From Desulfurella acetivorans A63 (lineage in GTDB: Bacteria; Campylobacterota_A; Desulfurellia; Desulfurellales; Desulfurellaceae), in the NCBI GenBank assembly GCA_000517565.1, contig CP007051.1, forward strand, positions 1,341,949-1,405,948: a DNA stretch of 64,000 nt, in the 5' to 3' direction. Both the position numbers and the translations under genes were made by a program. This document shows positions 1 to 8,653 of the stretch, one piece after another; positions within the stretch are counted from its first letter, which is position 1, and the number at the start of each line of letters is the position of its first letter. The notes under the pieces are model-generated. The model searched no databases. It was not told the origin of the DNA and saw only the letters and a list, made by a program, of their open reading frames with translations.

Positions 1-2
1 CT

Positions 3-1592
3 CTAACAATTTTAGATAAAAATATAAATTTTGACAATATTACAATTGATTCTATAAAAAAATCCGAACCAGATCTTGAATTGCTTACGAAACTCTTTAA
101 ACAATACAATTTTAAAAGCCTTATGGATAAGCTTGTACCTAATAAAAACAATAATAAAAATTGTAATCAAGCTAATTTATTTGATGAGCAACTACCTTCT
201 TATCAAACGGACGATTCAGTTTTGCTTGAGCTTGCAGCTTATTTAATCCAGCCAAAAACTGCAGGCAATATTGATAAATGTGCCTTATTTATAGACAAAG
301 GACTCTACGAAAAGGTATCAGAAATGACCTATAGCCAAAAAGTCTCTTATCTTAAGCCTATTTTTCTAGATTTTATAAAAAAACTCGGTCTGGAATTCTT
401 GTTATTTGAAGTTGAGCTTCCCTTATCAAAAATTTTAAAGAAAATGGAAAAAGAGGGTATCGGCGTAGATATAGAAAAATTAAAGCAATATAGAGAAACT
501 ATCAATAAACTAATACAGGAAAAACGCTCTTCAATTGAAAGCATAACTGGTTCAATCAACATAAATTCACCAAAAGAACTTCAAGTGGCGCTTTTTGAAA
601 AACTTGGTTTAAAACCAACCAAAAAAAACAAAACAGGTTTTTCAACGGATTCTGATACTTTAGAACAACTTGACCATCCAGTAGCAAAATTAATTATAGA
701 ATACAGGATACTAACCAAACTTTTATCCACATATATTGAACCTCTAATTAAAAATGCAGACAAAAATAATCGTATACATACAACATTCAATCAAACCCTA
801 ACGCTAACCGGTAGACTATCATCTTCAAACCCCAATATGCAAAATCTTCCTCTTGACAACCCATTTGTTAATATCAGAGAAGCTATTGTTGCAAAAAAAG
901 ATTTCAGTTTAATCTGTGCAGATTATTCTCAAATTGAATTAAGAGTTTTGGCTGAACTTTCTAAAGATCCGATACTGCTTGAAATTTTTAAAAAAGATTT
1001 AGATATACACACACAAACAGCTGTAGAATTATTTAATATTTTGCCGGAAATGGTAGATTCACACACAAGAAGAATTGCAAAAACAATTAATTTTGGTATT
1101 ATTTATGGGATGGGTGCACAAAGCTTAGCAAAAACGCTTTCAATTCCGGCACAAAAAGCAAGTGAGTATATACAACGCTATTTCGAAAGGTTTTCAAAAG
1201 CAAAAGAATTTATAGATGAAACACTTAAAGAAACAAAAAATTTAGGCTACACACAAACATACTTCAATAGAAGACGCTACTTTGAAAATATAAACAGTCC
1301 TAATAAGAAATTAGCCGAATTTGAAAAACGGGCTGCAGTAAATGCCAAAATTCAAGGCACAGCAGCTGATATTATAAAAATTGCTATGGTTAAATTAGAT
1401 AAAGCACTTGAAAATTTTGATGCAAAAATCATTTTGCAAATACATGATGAACTATTAATTGAATGCAGTGATGCTCAAGTTGAAGAAGTAAAAGATATTG
1501 TAAAAAATTCAATGGAAAAAGTTGTAAATTTTGAAGTACCACTAAAAGTTAACATTGGCATAGGCAAAAATTGGCACGAGGCTAAAGCTTAA
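3..1592 (+). CDS. polA: DNA polymerase I, C-terminal part (5' end outside window)
   Basis: Replication and repair polymerase. The frame is open from base 3, so the N-terminus (5' nuclease domain) lies outside the window. The end of the 5' nuclease domain (FKSLMDKL) is followed after only about 85 residues by the polymerase domain. Family A motifs are all present: TGRLSSSNPNMQNLP, motif A DYSQIELRVLAEL, motif B RRIAKTINFGIIYG and motif C QIHDELLIE. The segment where the 3'-5' exonuclease normally sits is much shorter than in E. coli or Geobacillus, and no DxE exonuclease motif is visible, so proofreading is probably absent. An internal TTG at 81 could be mistaken for a start. The gene ends 2 bases before hemE. 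Confidence 0.95.
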   Translation, partial: LTILDKNINFDNITIDSIKKSEPDLELLTKLFKQYNFKSLMDKLVPNKNNNKNCNQANLFDEQLPSYQTDDSVLLELAAYLIQPKTAGNIDKCALFIDKGLYEKVSEMTYSQKVSYLKPIFLDFIKKLGLEFLLFEVELPLSKILKKMEKEGIGVDIEKLKQYRETINKLIQEKRSSIESITGSININSPKELQVALFEKLGLKPTKKNKTGFSTDSDTLEQLDHPVAKLIIEYRILTKLLSTYIEPLIKNADKNNRIHTTFNQTLTLTGRLSSSNPNMQNLPLDNPFVNIREAIVAKKDFSLICADYSQIELRVLAELSKDPILLEIFKKDLDIHTQTAVELFNILPEMVDSHTRRIAKTINFGIIYGMGAQSLAKTLSIPAQKASEYIQRYFERFSKAKEFIDETLKETKNLGYTQTYFNRRRYFENINSPNKKLAEFEKRAAVNAKIQGTAADIIKIAMVKLDKALENFDAKIILQIHDELLIECSDAQVEEVKDIVKNSMEKVVNFEVPLKVNIGIGKNWHEAKA

Positions 1593-1594
1593 AA

Positions 1595-2566
1595 ATGTTT
1601 TTTTTGGATAGGTTAAATGGTATAAAAGGACAAGATACGCCTGTATGGCTAATGAGACAGGCAGGCAGGGCGCTAAAAGAATACCGCGATCTAAGACGAA
1701 ATTACTCTTTTTTGCAAATGTGTACAACACCTGAGCTTATAGCAAAAACTACACTTCTTCCAATTGAAACACTTAATGTTGATGCTGCAATATTGTTTTC
1801 TGATATATTGATTCCTCTTTTGGCTTTGAATGCCAAAATTTTCTATCACGAAGGAACATCACCTGTTGTTGATATTGATATCAATAATTTATACTATGAT
1901 GGTTTATTCAATAAATTAAACTTTGTTTTTGAAGGTATAAAACTAATAAAAACATTGACAAAAAAACCACTAATAGGTTTTGCAGCCGCTCCTTTTACAT
2001 TGTATTGCTATCTTTTTAACGATGCAAAATTCTATTCGCCTAAAGCTTTTATTTACCAGGAAACAGAAAAATTCAAAAACATCATGGAAATTTTAACTAA
2101 TCTCACAATTGATTATTTAAATGCTCAACTTCAAAGCGGTTGTGATTGCTTTCAGTTATTTGATAGTTGGGCTGGTATATTGGCTGCCAAAACTTATAAA
2201 GATTATATCTTTGAATATAATTTCAAAATATTAGAATCTATTAAAAAACCATCTATTTACTTTGCTCACTCAGCAAATCATTTATTGGATTATATTTTAA
2301 AATTACCTTCAAGTGCGTATAGTTTTGATTGGAAAGTAGAACTTGACCAAATCTCACAAAAAACCAACAAGTGTCTTCAAGGTAACCTTGACAATACAAT
2401 CTTGCTCACAGACAAAAATACAATAAAAAAACATACTTTAGAATTACTCAATAGCATGAAAGGTAAACTGTATATTTTTAATTTAGGCCACGGCGTGCTT
2501 CCACAAACACCCCAAGATAATTTAAAATTTTTAGTAGATACAATACATGAATATAACAATTGCTAA
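1595..2566 (+). CDS. hemE: uroporphyrinogen decarboxylase
   Basis: Cytoplasmic enzyme that decarboxylates the four acetate side chains of uroporphyrinogen III to give coproporphyrinogen III. The N-terminal signature PVWLMRQAGR, the FAAAPFTL segment and the C-terminal FNLGHGVLPQTP motif are diagnostic. The length (323 residues) is close to the family norm. The ATG lies 2 bases after the polA stop; a GAGG about 14 bases upstream inside polA is a distant ribosome site, so coupling to polA is likely. The 3' end overlaps hemH by 20 bases, so hemE-hemH-hemG look like one transcript. The neighbouring siroheme genes at 21-23 kb draw on the same uroporphyrinogen pool. Confidence 0.95.
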   Translation: MFFLDRLNGIKGQDTPVWLMRQAGRALKEYRDLRRNYSFLQMCTTPELIAKTTLLPIETLNVDAAILFSDILIPLLALNAKIFYHEGTSPVVDIDINNLYYDGLFNKLNFVFEGIKLIKTLTKKPLIGFAAAPFTLYCYLFNDAKFYSPKAFIYQETEKFKNIMEILTNLTIDYLNAQLQSGCDCFQLFDSWAGILAAKTYKDYIFEYNFKILESIKKPSIYFAHSANHLLDYILKLPSSAYSFDWKVELDQISQKTNKCLQGNLDNTILLTDKNTIKKHTLELLNSMKGKLYIFNLGHGVLPQTPQDNLKFLVDTIHEYNNC

Positions 2567-3383
2567 TTTAGGTTATATTTCAAAAAAAACCGAATGTTTT
2601 AGCTTTTTGCATAATATGTTTGACGACCCATACATATCAAATATTCAAAATGCCTTAATTCGAAAAATATTTGCAACGCTTATGCTAAGCAGAGCTTTTT
2701 CAAGCTGCAAAATATTAAAAGTTGCACCCTCACCATTGCTTGAAATAACAAAATCCCAGGCAAATAAATTGCAAAAAATCCTTAATACTAAAGTAAATTA
2801 TTGTTTTTCTTATTCAAAACCATTTTGTAAAGATAAAAACACAATAATGTTTCCATTATACACGATCTATTCTAAAACACTATATGGTATTTTGTTTGAA
2901 AAAAAACCAAAAAAAATCCTTCCGCCTTTGTGTAGTTTTGCCAAATTTATTGATTTCTACATACAAAAGCTTAAAGCTACACTAAATGAAATTTATCCTG
3001 ATGCGGTAATTTTTTCTAACCACAGTTTACCTTTAAAACTTGCCAAAAAAGATTCCTACGAAAAAGACACATATATCTTTTGCAATTTTTTGGCAAAAAA
3101 CCTTAACTTAAAAGAATATTATGTGTCTTTTCAATCAAAGCTTGGACCCATTGCTTGGCTTGAGCCTACAACAACTGACACACTTAAAAACCTTAAAAAC
3201 AAAACTGTTCTTATTGTACCAGTAAGTTTTGTTACAGACAACACGGAAACAATTTATGAGATAGATTATACATATGCTCAATTTGCAAAAAAAATGAATA
3301 TTAATTTATTTAGGTTTAAATGTTTTAATGACGATGACGACTTCATAGAAGTTTTATCAAGTATAGTATCGAGGTATATATGA
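2547..3383 (+). CDS. hemH: ferrochelatase
   Basis: Inserts iron into the final porphyrin of heme synthesis. The family pattern is visible though divergent: N-terminal ANLGY in place of the usual VNLGGP, the catalytic-histidine segment FSNHSLP, FQSKLGPIAWLEP, and the C-terminal VPVSFVTDNTETIYEID containing the conserved glutamate. At 278 residues it is somewhat shorter than typical enzymes of about 310, mainly in the N-terminal half. The ATG overlaps the end of hemE, and its TGA stop overlaps the hemG ATG (ATGA), indicating translational coupling. Confidence 0.88.
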   Translation: MNITIANLGYISKKTECFSFLHNMFDDPYISNIQNALIRKIFATLMLSRAFSSCKILKVAPSPLLEITKSQANKLQKILNTKVNYCFSYSKPFCKDKNTIMFPLYTIYSKTLYGILFEKKPKKILPPLCSFAKFIDFYIQKLKATLNEIYPDAVIFSNHSLPLKLAKKDSYEKDTYIFCNFLAKNLNLKEYYVSFQSKLGPIAWLEPTTTDTLKNLKNKTVLIVPVSFVTDNTETIYEIDYTYAQFAKKMNINLFRFKCFNDDDDFIEVLSSIVSRYI

Positions 3384-4714
3384 AAGCAATTGTAATTGGT
3401 GCTGGCATTTCTGGGCTTTCGTGCGCTTATTTACTTAAAAAAGAGGGTTTTGACGTAACCGTCCTTGAAAAAGAAACACAAAACGGCGGTAAAATTCAGA
3501 CAATTCAAGAAAATGGTCTTTTAATAGAAGCAGGTCCAAACGGCTTTTTATACAATGAAACTACAATTAAATTTATTGAACAAACAGGCTTTTTAAAAAA
3601 TCTCATAAAAGCCAAACAATCATCAAACAAAAAATTTATATATGATGGCAGGCTATACGAAATACCAACAAAACAACAAAAATTATTGATAGATAACTTT
3701 TTAAGCACAAAATCAAAACTTGCTTTGCTTAAAGAACCATTTGTAAAGCCAAACCCAGAAGATGAAACTGTGGCAGAATTTGTAACAAGGCGCCTTGGCA
3801 AAGAATTTTTAGATAAATTGATTGGTCCAATGTCTCTTGGGATATACGCAGCAGACCCTTATAGTATGAGCATAACTTCGAATTTTAAGCGTATAAAAGA
3901 AATTGAATTGAAATACGGCTCACTTATCAAAGGTTTGGTAAGTTTGATGAAACAAAAAAAAGCAAATACCTCTTCAGCAAGTGGTCAATTTACAAAAGAG
4001 CTTTATTCTTTTAAAGAAGGTATGCAATCTTTTACTGATCATATAGCTAAATCTGTTAATGTTTTAAATAAACAAAATGTTGTTTCTATAGAAAAAGCCT
4101 CAAAGTATGTCGTGTATACAAATATTGACAGGTTTGAAGCAGATATTGTCGTATTTGCTGCACCATCATTTGAGATAGCAAAAATTATACAAAATCTTGA
4201 TAATAAGCTATCAAAATCTCTTGTAAACATCCCTTATTCGCCAATTGTACTTGTTGCTTTAGCTTTTAGCAAAAAATTTGCAAACAAAGTAGTTGATTCT
4301 TATGGATATTTATTTGATTTAAACAAGATTGACAAAACCATTGGTGTACTCTTTGATTCAAGCATTTTTGAAAACAGAAGCCCAGAAGATAGATTTTTAG
4401 TAAGAATGTTTTTAGGTGGTGCGCTGAGGCCTTCTGTTGTACAAAAAAGTAATTTTGAGATTTTACAAATTGCTTTAGCCGAACTGCAACGCAGTGCAAA
4501 AATTTTCGCTCCTTTTGAATATTACAAAATAATAAAATACACATCTGCAATACCCCAATATTTATTAAATCACACAGAAATTATAAAACAAATACAAGAA
4601 TTCGAATCCAGAAATACTGGCTTATACTTTCTTGGCAATGCTTTTTATGGTGTTGGGTTCAATGATTGTATAAGCAATTCTTATAATTTAATTAAAACTA
4701 TAAAGTCGATTTAA
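3380..4714 (+). CDS. hemG: protoporphyrinogen/coproporphyrinogen oxidase, HemY type
   Basis: FAD-dependent oxidase that aromatises the porphyrinogen ring before iron insertion. The N-terminus has the Rossmann fingerprint GAGISGLSCAYLL followed by VLEKE and GGKIQT. The C-terminal FAD segment (FLGNAFYGVGFNDCI) matches the HemY/PPO amine-oxidase-like family, with full length of 444 residues. The start codon is fixed by the 4-base overlap with hemH. HemY-type enzymes usually use oxygen, so its presence beside dsr genes raises the question of which acceptor it uses here. I cannot tell protoporphyrinogen from coproporphyrinogen preference; the hemE-hemH neighbourhood fits either. Confidence 0.88.
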   Translation: MKAIVIGAGISGLSCAYLLKKEGFDVTVLEKETQNGGKIQTIQENGLLIEAGPNGFLYNETTIKFIEQTGFLKNLIKAKQSSNKKFIYDGRLYEIPTKQQKLLIDNFLSTKSKLALLKEPFVKPNPEDETVAEFVTRRLGKEFLDKLIGPMSLGIYAADPYSMSITSNFKRIKEIELKYGSLIKGLVSLMKQKKANTSSASGQFTKELYSFKEGMQSFTDHIAKSVNVLNKQNVVSIEKASKYVVYTNIDRFEADIVVFAAPSFEIAKIIQNLDNKLSKSLVNIPYSPIVLVALAFSKKFANKVVDSYGYLFDLNKIDKTIGVLFDSSIFENRSPEDRFLVRMFLGGALRPSVVQKSNFEILQIALAELQRSAKIFAPFEYYKIIKYTSAIPQYLLNHTEIIKQIQEFESRNTGLYFLGNAFYGVGFNDCISNSYNLIKTIKSI

Positions 4715-4726
4715 TTAGAAAAATTA

Positions 4727-4754
4727 TTGCATTAAAATAACAAGATTGTATAAT
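4727..4754 (+). promoter_or_regulatory. sigma-70 type promoter of the rhodanese gene
   Basis: TTGCAT, a 16-base spacer, then a perfect TATAAT at 4749-4754, placed 33 bases before the rhodanese ATG at 4788 with a strong AAGGAGG ribosome site at 4774-4780. The combination suggests strong expression independent of the heme operon upstream. Confidence 0.6.
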
Positions 4755-4787
4755 ATATGTAACAAATTACTACAAGGAGGTTTTAGT

Positions 4788-5252
4788 ATGAAGCGTTTGT
4801 TAGTTTTGTTTGCTTTAATTGGTTTTATTGCATCTGTGCCTATTAAGTATGCTTACAGCCTTACGCCTCTGGCTGAAAAAAAGATCAAAGAGGCTAAAAC
4901 TTGTGTTCACAATGTAAGCGTACAGGAAGCCAAAGAGCTTATAAAAAATGGCGCAATAGTTTTGGATGCAAGGGAGTATCCTGAGTATACTGCTGGGCAC
5001 ATACCAGGTGCAATCTGGGCACCAAGAGGATTAATTGATTTCCAAGGACCTACATGGTTTCCAGATAAAAACAAAACTTACCTTGTTTATTGCAAAACTG
5101 GCGGAAGAGGTGTCATAGTTGCATATGAGCTAAAAGAATTGGGTTATGACAATGTAGTAAACTTAGATGGCGGATTTAATGCATGGGAAAAAGCAGGTGA
5201 GCCTGTAGAAAAAGGTGCACCAGAAGGACCTGGCAAAGGTATAAAAAAATAA
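4788..5252 (+). CDS. exported single-domain rhodanese-like sulfurtransferase
   Basis: Small periplasmic sulfurtransferase of 154 residues. Residues 1-24 form a signal peptide (MKRLLVLFALIGFIASVPIKY). One rhodanese domain follows, with VLDAREYPEYTAGHIPGA and the active-site loop CKTGGRG, whose cysteine would carry the persulfide; LDGGFNAW closes the domain. The C-terminus is short and rich in glycine and proline. The start at 4788 is chosen because it follows AAGGAGG and begins the signal peptide; the in-frame TTG at 4746 does neither. It has its own promoter and terminator. A role in periplasmic sulfur transfer during sulfur or thiosulfate metabolism is inferred. Confidence 0.9.
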   Translation: MKRLLVLFALIGFIASVPIKYAYSLTPLAEKKIKEAKTCVHNVSVQEAKELIKNGAIVLDAREYPEYTAGHIPGAIWAPRGLIDFQGPTWFPDKNKTYLVYCKTGGRGVIVAYELKELGYDNVVNLDGGFNAWEKAGEPVEKGAPEGPGKGIKK

Positions 5253-5273
5253 AACAATAAGTACCCCCTATTT

Positions 5274-5304
5274 AAAAACACCCAAGTAATACTTGGGTGT
5301 TTTT
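5274..5304 (+). terminator. rho-independent terminator after the rhodanese gene
   Basis: Stem AAAAACACCCAAGTA paired with TACTTGGGTGTTTTT, a one-base to few-base loop, ending in a T run. It lies 22 bases after the rhodanese stop codon. Confidence 0.85.
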
Positions 5305-5334
5305 ACAAAATTGTAAAAGTGTTTACAATTTTGT
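5305..5334. repeat. perfect 13-bp inverted repeat upstream of amtB
   Basis: ACAAAATTGTAAA (5305-5317), loop AGTG, TTTACAATTTTGT (5322-5334). It follows the rhodanese terminator directly and precedes amtB by about 100 bases. It may be a second weak terminator or an operator for amtB; the sequence alone does not decide. Confidence 0.7.
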
Positions 5335-5432
5335 TATTAGTCTTTTAATTTATAAACATTAAAATCTTCCGAAAGTCCAATTATATAAACATAGGAATAA
5401 ATATTGCTATGATTGGGTTCAGGAGGTTTAAA

Positions 5433-6728
5433 ATGTTTATAAAATCCTTTTATAGATTTTTTGGCGTTTTACTTTTTCTTTTAATGCCAAGCATTGCGTT
5501 GGCGCAAAACCACCCTTTAAATCAGGCAAACACTGCATGGATGCTTATATCAACAGCACTTGTATTATCAATGATACCTGTTGGGCTTGGCTTGTTTTAT
5601 GGTGGAATGGTACGCTCAAAAAATATATTAAATACTATTGGCATGTCTTTTGTATCACTTGCAATAGTCAGTTTATTGTGGATAATTATTGGCTATAGCT
5701 TAGCCTTTGGGCCTGATATAGATGGACTGATTGGAAGTCTTAAATATATATTTTTGAACAATATCACAATTAACTCTGTTACACAAACAATACCAACATA
5801 CCTATACTGCACATTTGAACTATCATTTGCAGCAGTTACATTAGCGTTAATTAGCGGAAGTGTTATTGAAAGGATAAAGTTTTCTTCCTGGATTGTATTT
5901 GGCAGCTTGTGGGTTTTGCTTGTTTATGCACCTATTGCACATTGGGTATGGGGTGGTGGTTTTCTGCAAAAAATGGGTGTACTTGACTTTGCTGGCGGTC
6001 TTGTTGTTGAAGCAAACTCAGGCATTTCTGCATTAGTCTTAGCATTAATTGTAGGAAAAAGAAGAGACTTTAAAAAAACAATAATGCCACCTTCATCAAT
6101 AGCCCTAAGCATAATTGGTGCTGGTCTTTTATGGATTGGATGGTTTGGGTTTAATGCAGGAAGCGCCATTGCATCAAATAATCTTGCAAGCTATGTTTTT
6201 TTAACAACCAATATTGCTGCATCAGCAGGTGCTTTGAGTTGGATGTTCGCTGAATGGATGTCGCATAAACATCCTACAATGCTTGGTGCGGCAAGTGGTG
6301 CAGTAGCTGGACTTGTAGGTATAACGCCAGCTTGCGGTTATGTAAGCGTAGTATCAAGCTTATTAATAGGCATTATTGCTGGAATTATAAGCTGGATAGG
6401 AGTATCTTATGTAAAGTATAAGTTTTCTTATGATGATTCGCTTGATGTGTTTGGCGTGCATGGACTAAATGGTATTTTTGGGATTTTAGCAGTTGGCCTT
6501 TTGGCAACTAAATCTGTAAGTCCAAAAAATGGTTTACTATTAGGAAATTTTCACACGTTTTTTATAGAATTTTTGGCTATTATTATAATTATAGCTTACT
6601 CGGCTTTAGGGACTTTTTTATTGGCAAAATTAACCTCAATTTTAACTCATGGATTAAGAGTATCAGAAGAAGATGAACAAAAAGGACTGGATATTGCAAC
6701 ACATACAGAACAAGGCTTTGATATTTAA
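5433..6728 (+). CDS. amtB: ammonium transporter
   Basis: Inner-membrane ammonium channel of the Amt/Mep/Rh family, 431 residues. A signal peptide (to about residue 24, ending SIALAQ) precedes TAWMLISTALVL and the usual series of about 11 membrane helices. Family motifs GLGLFYGGMVRSKN, GLVGITPACGYV and DVFGVHGLNGIFG are clear. The second pore histidine is present (His343), but the first twin-histidine position reads GGLVVEANSG, with Glu193. Glu at this site is known from yeast Mep1/Mep3. The start at 5433 follows AGGAGG (5421-5426); the upstream ATG at 5409 has no such site. No glnK partner follows; the next gene is a tRNA. Confidence 0.95.
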   Translation: MFIKSFYRFFGVLLFLLMPSIALAQNHPLNQANTAWMLISTALVLSMIPVGLGLFYGGMVRSKNILNTIGMSFVSLAIVSLLWIIIGYSLAFGPDIDGLIGSLKYIFLNNITINSVTQTIPTYLYCTFELSFAAVTLALISGSVIERIKFSSWIVFGSLWVLLVYAPIAHWVWGGGFLQKMGVLDFAGGLVVEANSGISALVLALIVGKRRDFKKTIMPPSSIALSIIGAGLLWIGWFGFNAGSAIASNNLASYVFLTTNIAASAGALSWMFAEWMSHKHPTMLGAASGAVAGLVGITPACGYVSVVSSLLIGIIAGIISWIGVSYVKYKFSYDDSLDVFGVHGLNGIFGILAVGLLATKSVSPKNGLLLGNFHTFFIEFLAIIIIIAYSALGTFLLAKLTSILTHGLRVSEEDEQKGLDIATHTEQGFDI

Positions 6729-6735
6729 TTTAAAA

Positions 6736-6763
6736 TTGACAAAACATTAAATTTAGCTAAAAT
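6736..6763 (+). promoter_or_regulatory. promoter of tRNA-Ala
   Basis: Consensus TTGACA (6736-6741), 16-base spacer, TAAAAT (6758-6763). The predicted start is about 5 bases before the tRNA. Confidence 0.65.
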
Positions 6764-6774
6764 TAAAAGTGCTT

Positions 6775-6850
6775 GGGGCTATAGCTCAGCTGGGAGAGCG
6801 CTTGGCTGGCAGCCAAGAGGTCAGGGGTTCGATCCCCCTTAGCTCCACCA
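6775..6850 (+). tRNA. tRNA-Ala (anticodon GGC)
   Basis: Cloverleaf of 76 bases with acceptor GGGGCTA pairing TAGCTCC, anticodon stem CTTGG/CCAAG around loop CTGGCAG, T arm GGGG-TTCGATC-CCCC, and an encoded CCA at 6848-6850. The anticodon GGC reads GCC/GCU alanine codons. Confidence 0.95.
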
Positions 6851-6913
6851 AAGTTTAATAGTGCATTTTATAAAGTGCGGCAAAGTAAAGGTCCTTTTTT
6901 AAATTACAATATG

Positions 6914-7703
6914 TTAGATTTTAACAATATTTCCTAAAAATAAGAAAAAACCCAAAAATAAAATTATCCATCCCTGGTATACTCTTAAAGTTTTTAAATC
7001 TAAAGCAGATGAAATATAAGCACCTATCTGAGAACCGGATACCGCACCAATAAATAAAAAAATAGCGTACAACAACCAAACAGACGAATAAGCGTTTGTA
7101 TTTGTTAAATGTACAATAAACCCAATCAAAGAAGTAACTGTCATTATCATAATCAAAGTGGAAAAAGCTTTTCTTGGAGAAATTTCTTCCACAGCAACCA
7201 AATATGTTCCCATTATGCCACCTATCCCTACACCAAAAAATCCTGACGCAAAACCAGCTAAAAATGAAATGAAACGTAAAAGATTGTTATGTTTAATGAT
7301 GTTTGTAGTGCTTTGACCATTAAATTTTAGTAAATTTTTTTTAGCACTCACCAAAGAAAAAATACCTATTATTATTACCCATAATGGAAATATGATTGCA
7401 AATTGTTGAGTTTTTATAAATTTATTAACAATTGAACCTATAATAATACCAGGCAAAATAAAACTAATAATAACTACAAATAATTTATAATCAATTGTTT
7501 TTTGTTTTATAAAAGCATATGTGCCCCCAATTGAACTTACTACAATTGTAAACAAGCTTAAACCACTTGCTATAATTGAGCTTAAATGTAAATAATAAAT
7601 AAAAAGGCACCAATATGATTCCACCACCAATACCTATTATATTGCCCAATATAGAAACCACTATTGACACTATTAAAACTGCCAAACAATTTAAAATTAT
7701 CAT
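6914..7703 (-). pseudogene. TauE/SafE-family permease, frameshifted
   Basis: Remnant or mis-sequenced gene for a membrane permease of the TauE/SafE family, often annotated as sulfite or sulfonate exporters. The ATG at 7703 follows a TAGGAGA site, and the first 38 residues read GIGIGGGIILVPF-type TauE sequence. The frame is then lost; the rest of the protein (SGLSLFTIVVSSIGG, the second repeat GFASGFFGVGIGGIMGTY, and the C-terminus) continues in another frame. The shift falls between about 7590 and 7605, near a run of five T on the coding strand. Repaired length would be about 263 residues, the family norm, so apart from one single-base indel nothing is missing. Confidence 0.8.
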
Positions 7704-8056
7704 CTTATTTTCTCCTAAAATTACATAAAATTTTTGCAATTTTAAATATTTCAATTTTTAAAAACAAAATCTCAAACTTCAATAGTATTCTAAAATTAAA
7801 AAATGCTACTATTTTTAAAAGAATATGCCTTCCAACTTAAAAGTAACTATTTTTTTGCCTAATAGCTAACTTAACCAATATAACAATGTTTTGTCTTTGT
7901 CAATAAAAATAGAAACAGAAAAGTTAGCCAACAATATCTTTTTAATAAAAGATTTATAAAATATAATTAAACAATCGACAGCGATAAAAAAATTTTATTT
8001 GTTATGCTTTTATAACCGAAAATTAGCATTCAATATCCTCAATATAAGAAAATACA

Positions 8057-8088
8057 TACAAGGATTAATCACCCGATTAATCCTTGTA
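8057..8088. repeat. perfect 14-bp inverted repeat (hairpin)
   Basis: TACAAGGATTAATC, loop ACCC, GATTAATCCTTGTA. It lies inside the gene-free region with T-rich sequence on its right side (8096-8117), so it could terminate a plus-strand transcript, but no gene precedes it on that strand. Confidence 0.75.
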
Positions 8089-8361
8089 CATAACATTTTT
8101 ATTACATGATTTTTTTACTTGACAAATTAAAAAGATTATTGTATTAGTGAAATTAGCGGTTTGACAGTAAGCAATATTGGATTTAGATTTGTCAAAAAGT
8201 CTGTCAATAACCAAGTTCTTTTAAAAGAAAATAGGCGCTATCCCCTACAAATTTGAATGCAACAAAAATGTTTTTAAAACAAAAGAATCGTTATGTCTAA
8301 TATAAAAGTATCAAATTTAAGAATGCTGTTATCATAACCTTTATAAAAGGTGACTGTTGCA

Positions 8362-8511
8362 TTCTTTCCCGTTTTGAAGGGAATTACGGGCATCTTGCCG
8401 CAAGCTAGGTGTTAGCTTTGTTGGCAATTTGGGAGTTTGTTGTTCTTTCCTGTTTTGAAGACAATTACGGGCGTCTTATTGTAAGCTAGGTATTGGCTTT
8501 GCTGGCAATCT
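8362..8511. repeat. two tandem degenerate copies of a ~69-base hairpin element
   Basis: Copy 1 is 8362-8430 and copy 2 is 8443-8511 (period 81 bases); about 57 of 69 positions agree. Both keep a 5' pairing (CCCG/CGGG in copy 1, CCTG/CGGG with a G-U pair in copy 2) and a 3' stem around AAGCTA...TAGCTT (copy 1) or AAGCTA...TGGCTT (copy 2, again G-U compatible). The G+C content is visibly higher than in the flanks. A T run follows copy 2. It does not resemble a CRISPR or tRNA. Confidence 0.7.
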
Positions 8512-8624
8512 AATATTTTTTTATAAGCTTTGAATAAAATTTGTTATGTTTTCGTTATTGCAAAAGCGTTAACTTTTGAAGAATCTGATAACTAAATCTC
8601 CTGAAAAATAAACTATAAAAAAAC

Positions 8625-8653
8625 TTGACAAATTTAGTAAAAAAAATTAAACT
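8625..8653 (+). promoter_or_regulatory. possible promoter of the ODP gene
   Basis: TTGACA (8625-8630), 17-base spacer, TAAACT (8648-8653). The -10 match is partial. A GGGG ribosome site lies just before the ATG at 8693. Confidence 0.4.

Noticed and set aside
1571-1590. Sigma-54 promoter (TTGGCACG) at the end of polA
   Set aside because: The -24 half looks right, but no GC stands at the required distance for the -12 half.
4746-4787. Longer rhodanese start at the TTG
   Set aside because: It overlaps the -10 box and lies before the ribosome site; the signal peptide begins at 4788.
8362-8511. CRISPR array
   Set aside because: Only two units with an 81-base period and mismatches throughout; no short conserved repeat with variable spacers, and no cas gene in the window.
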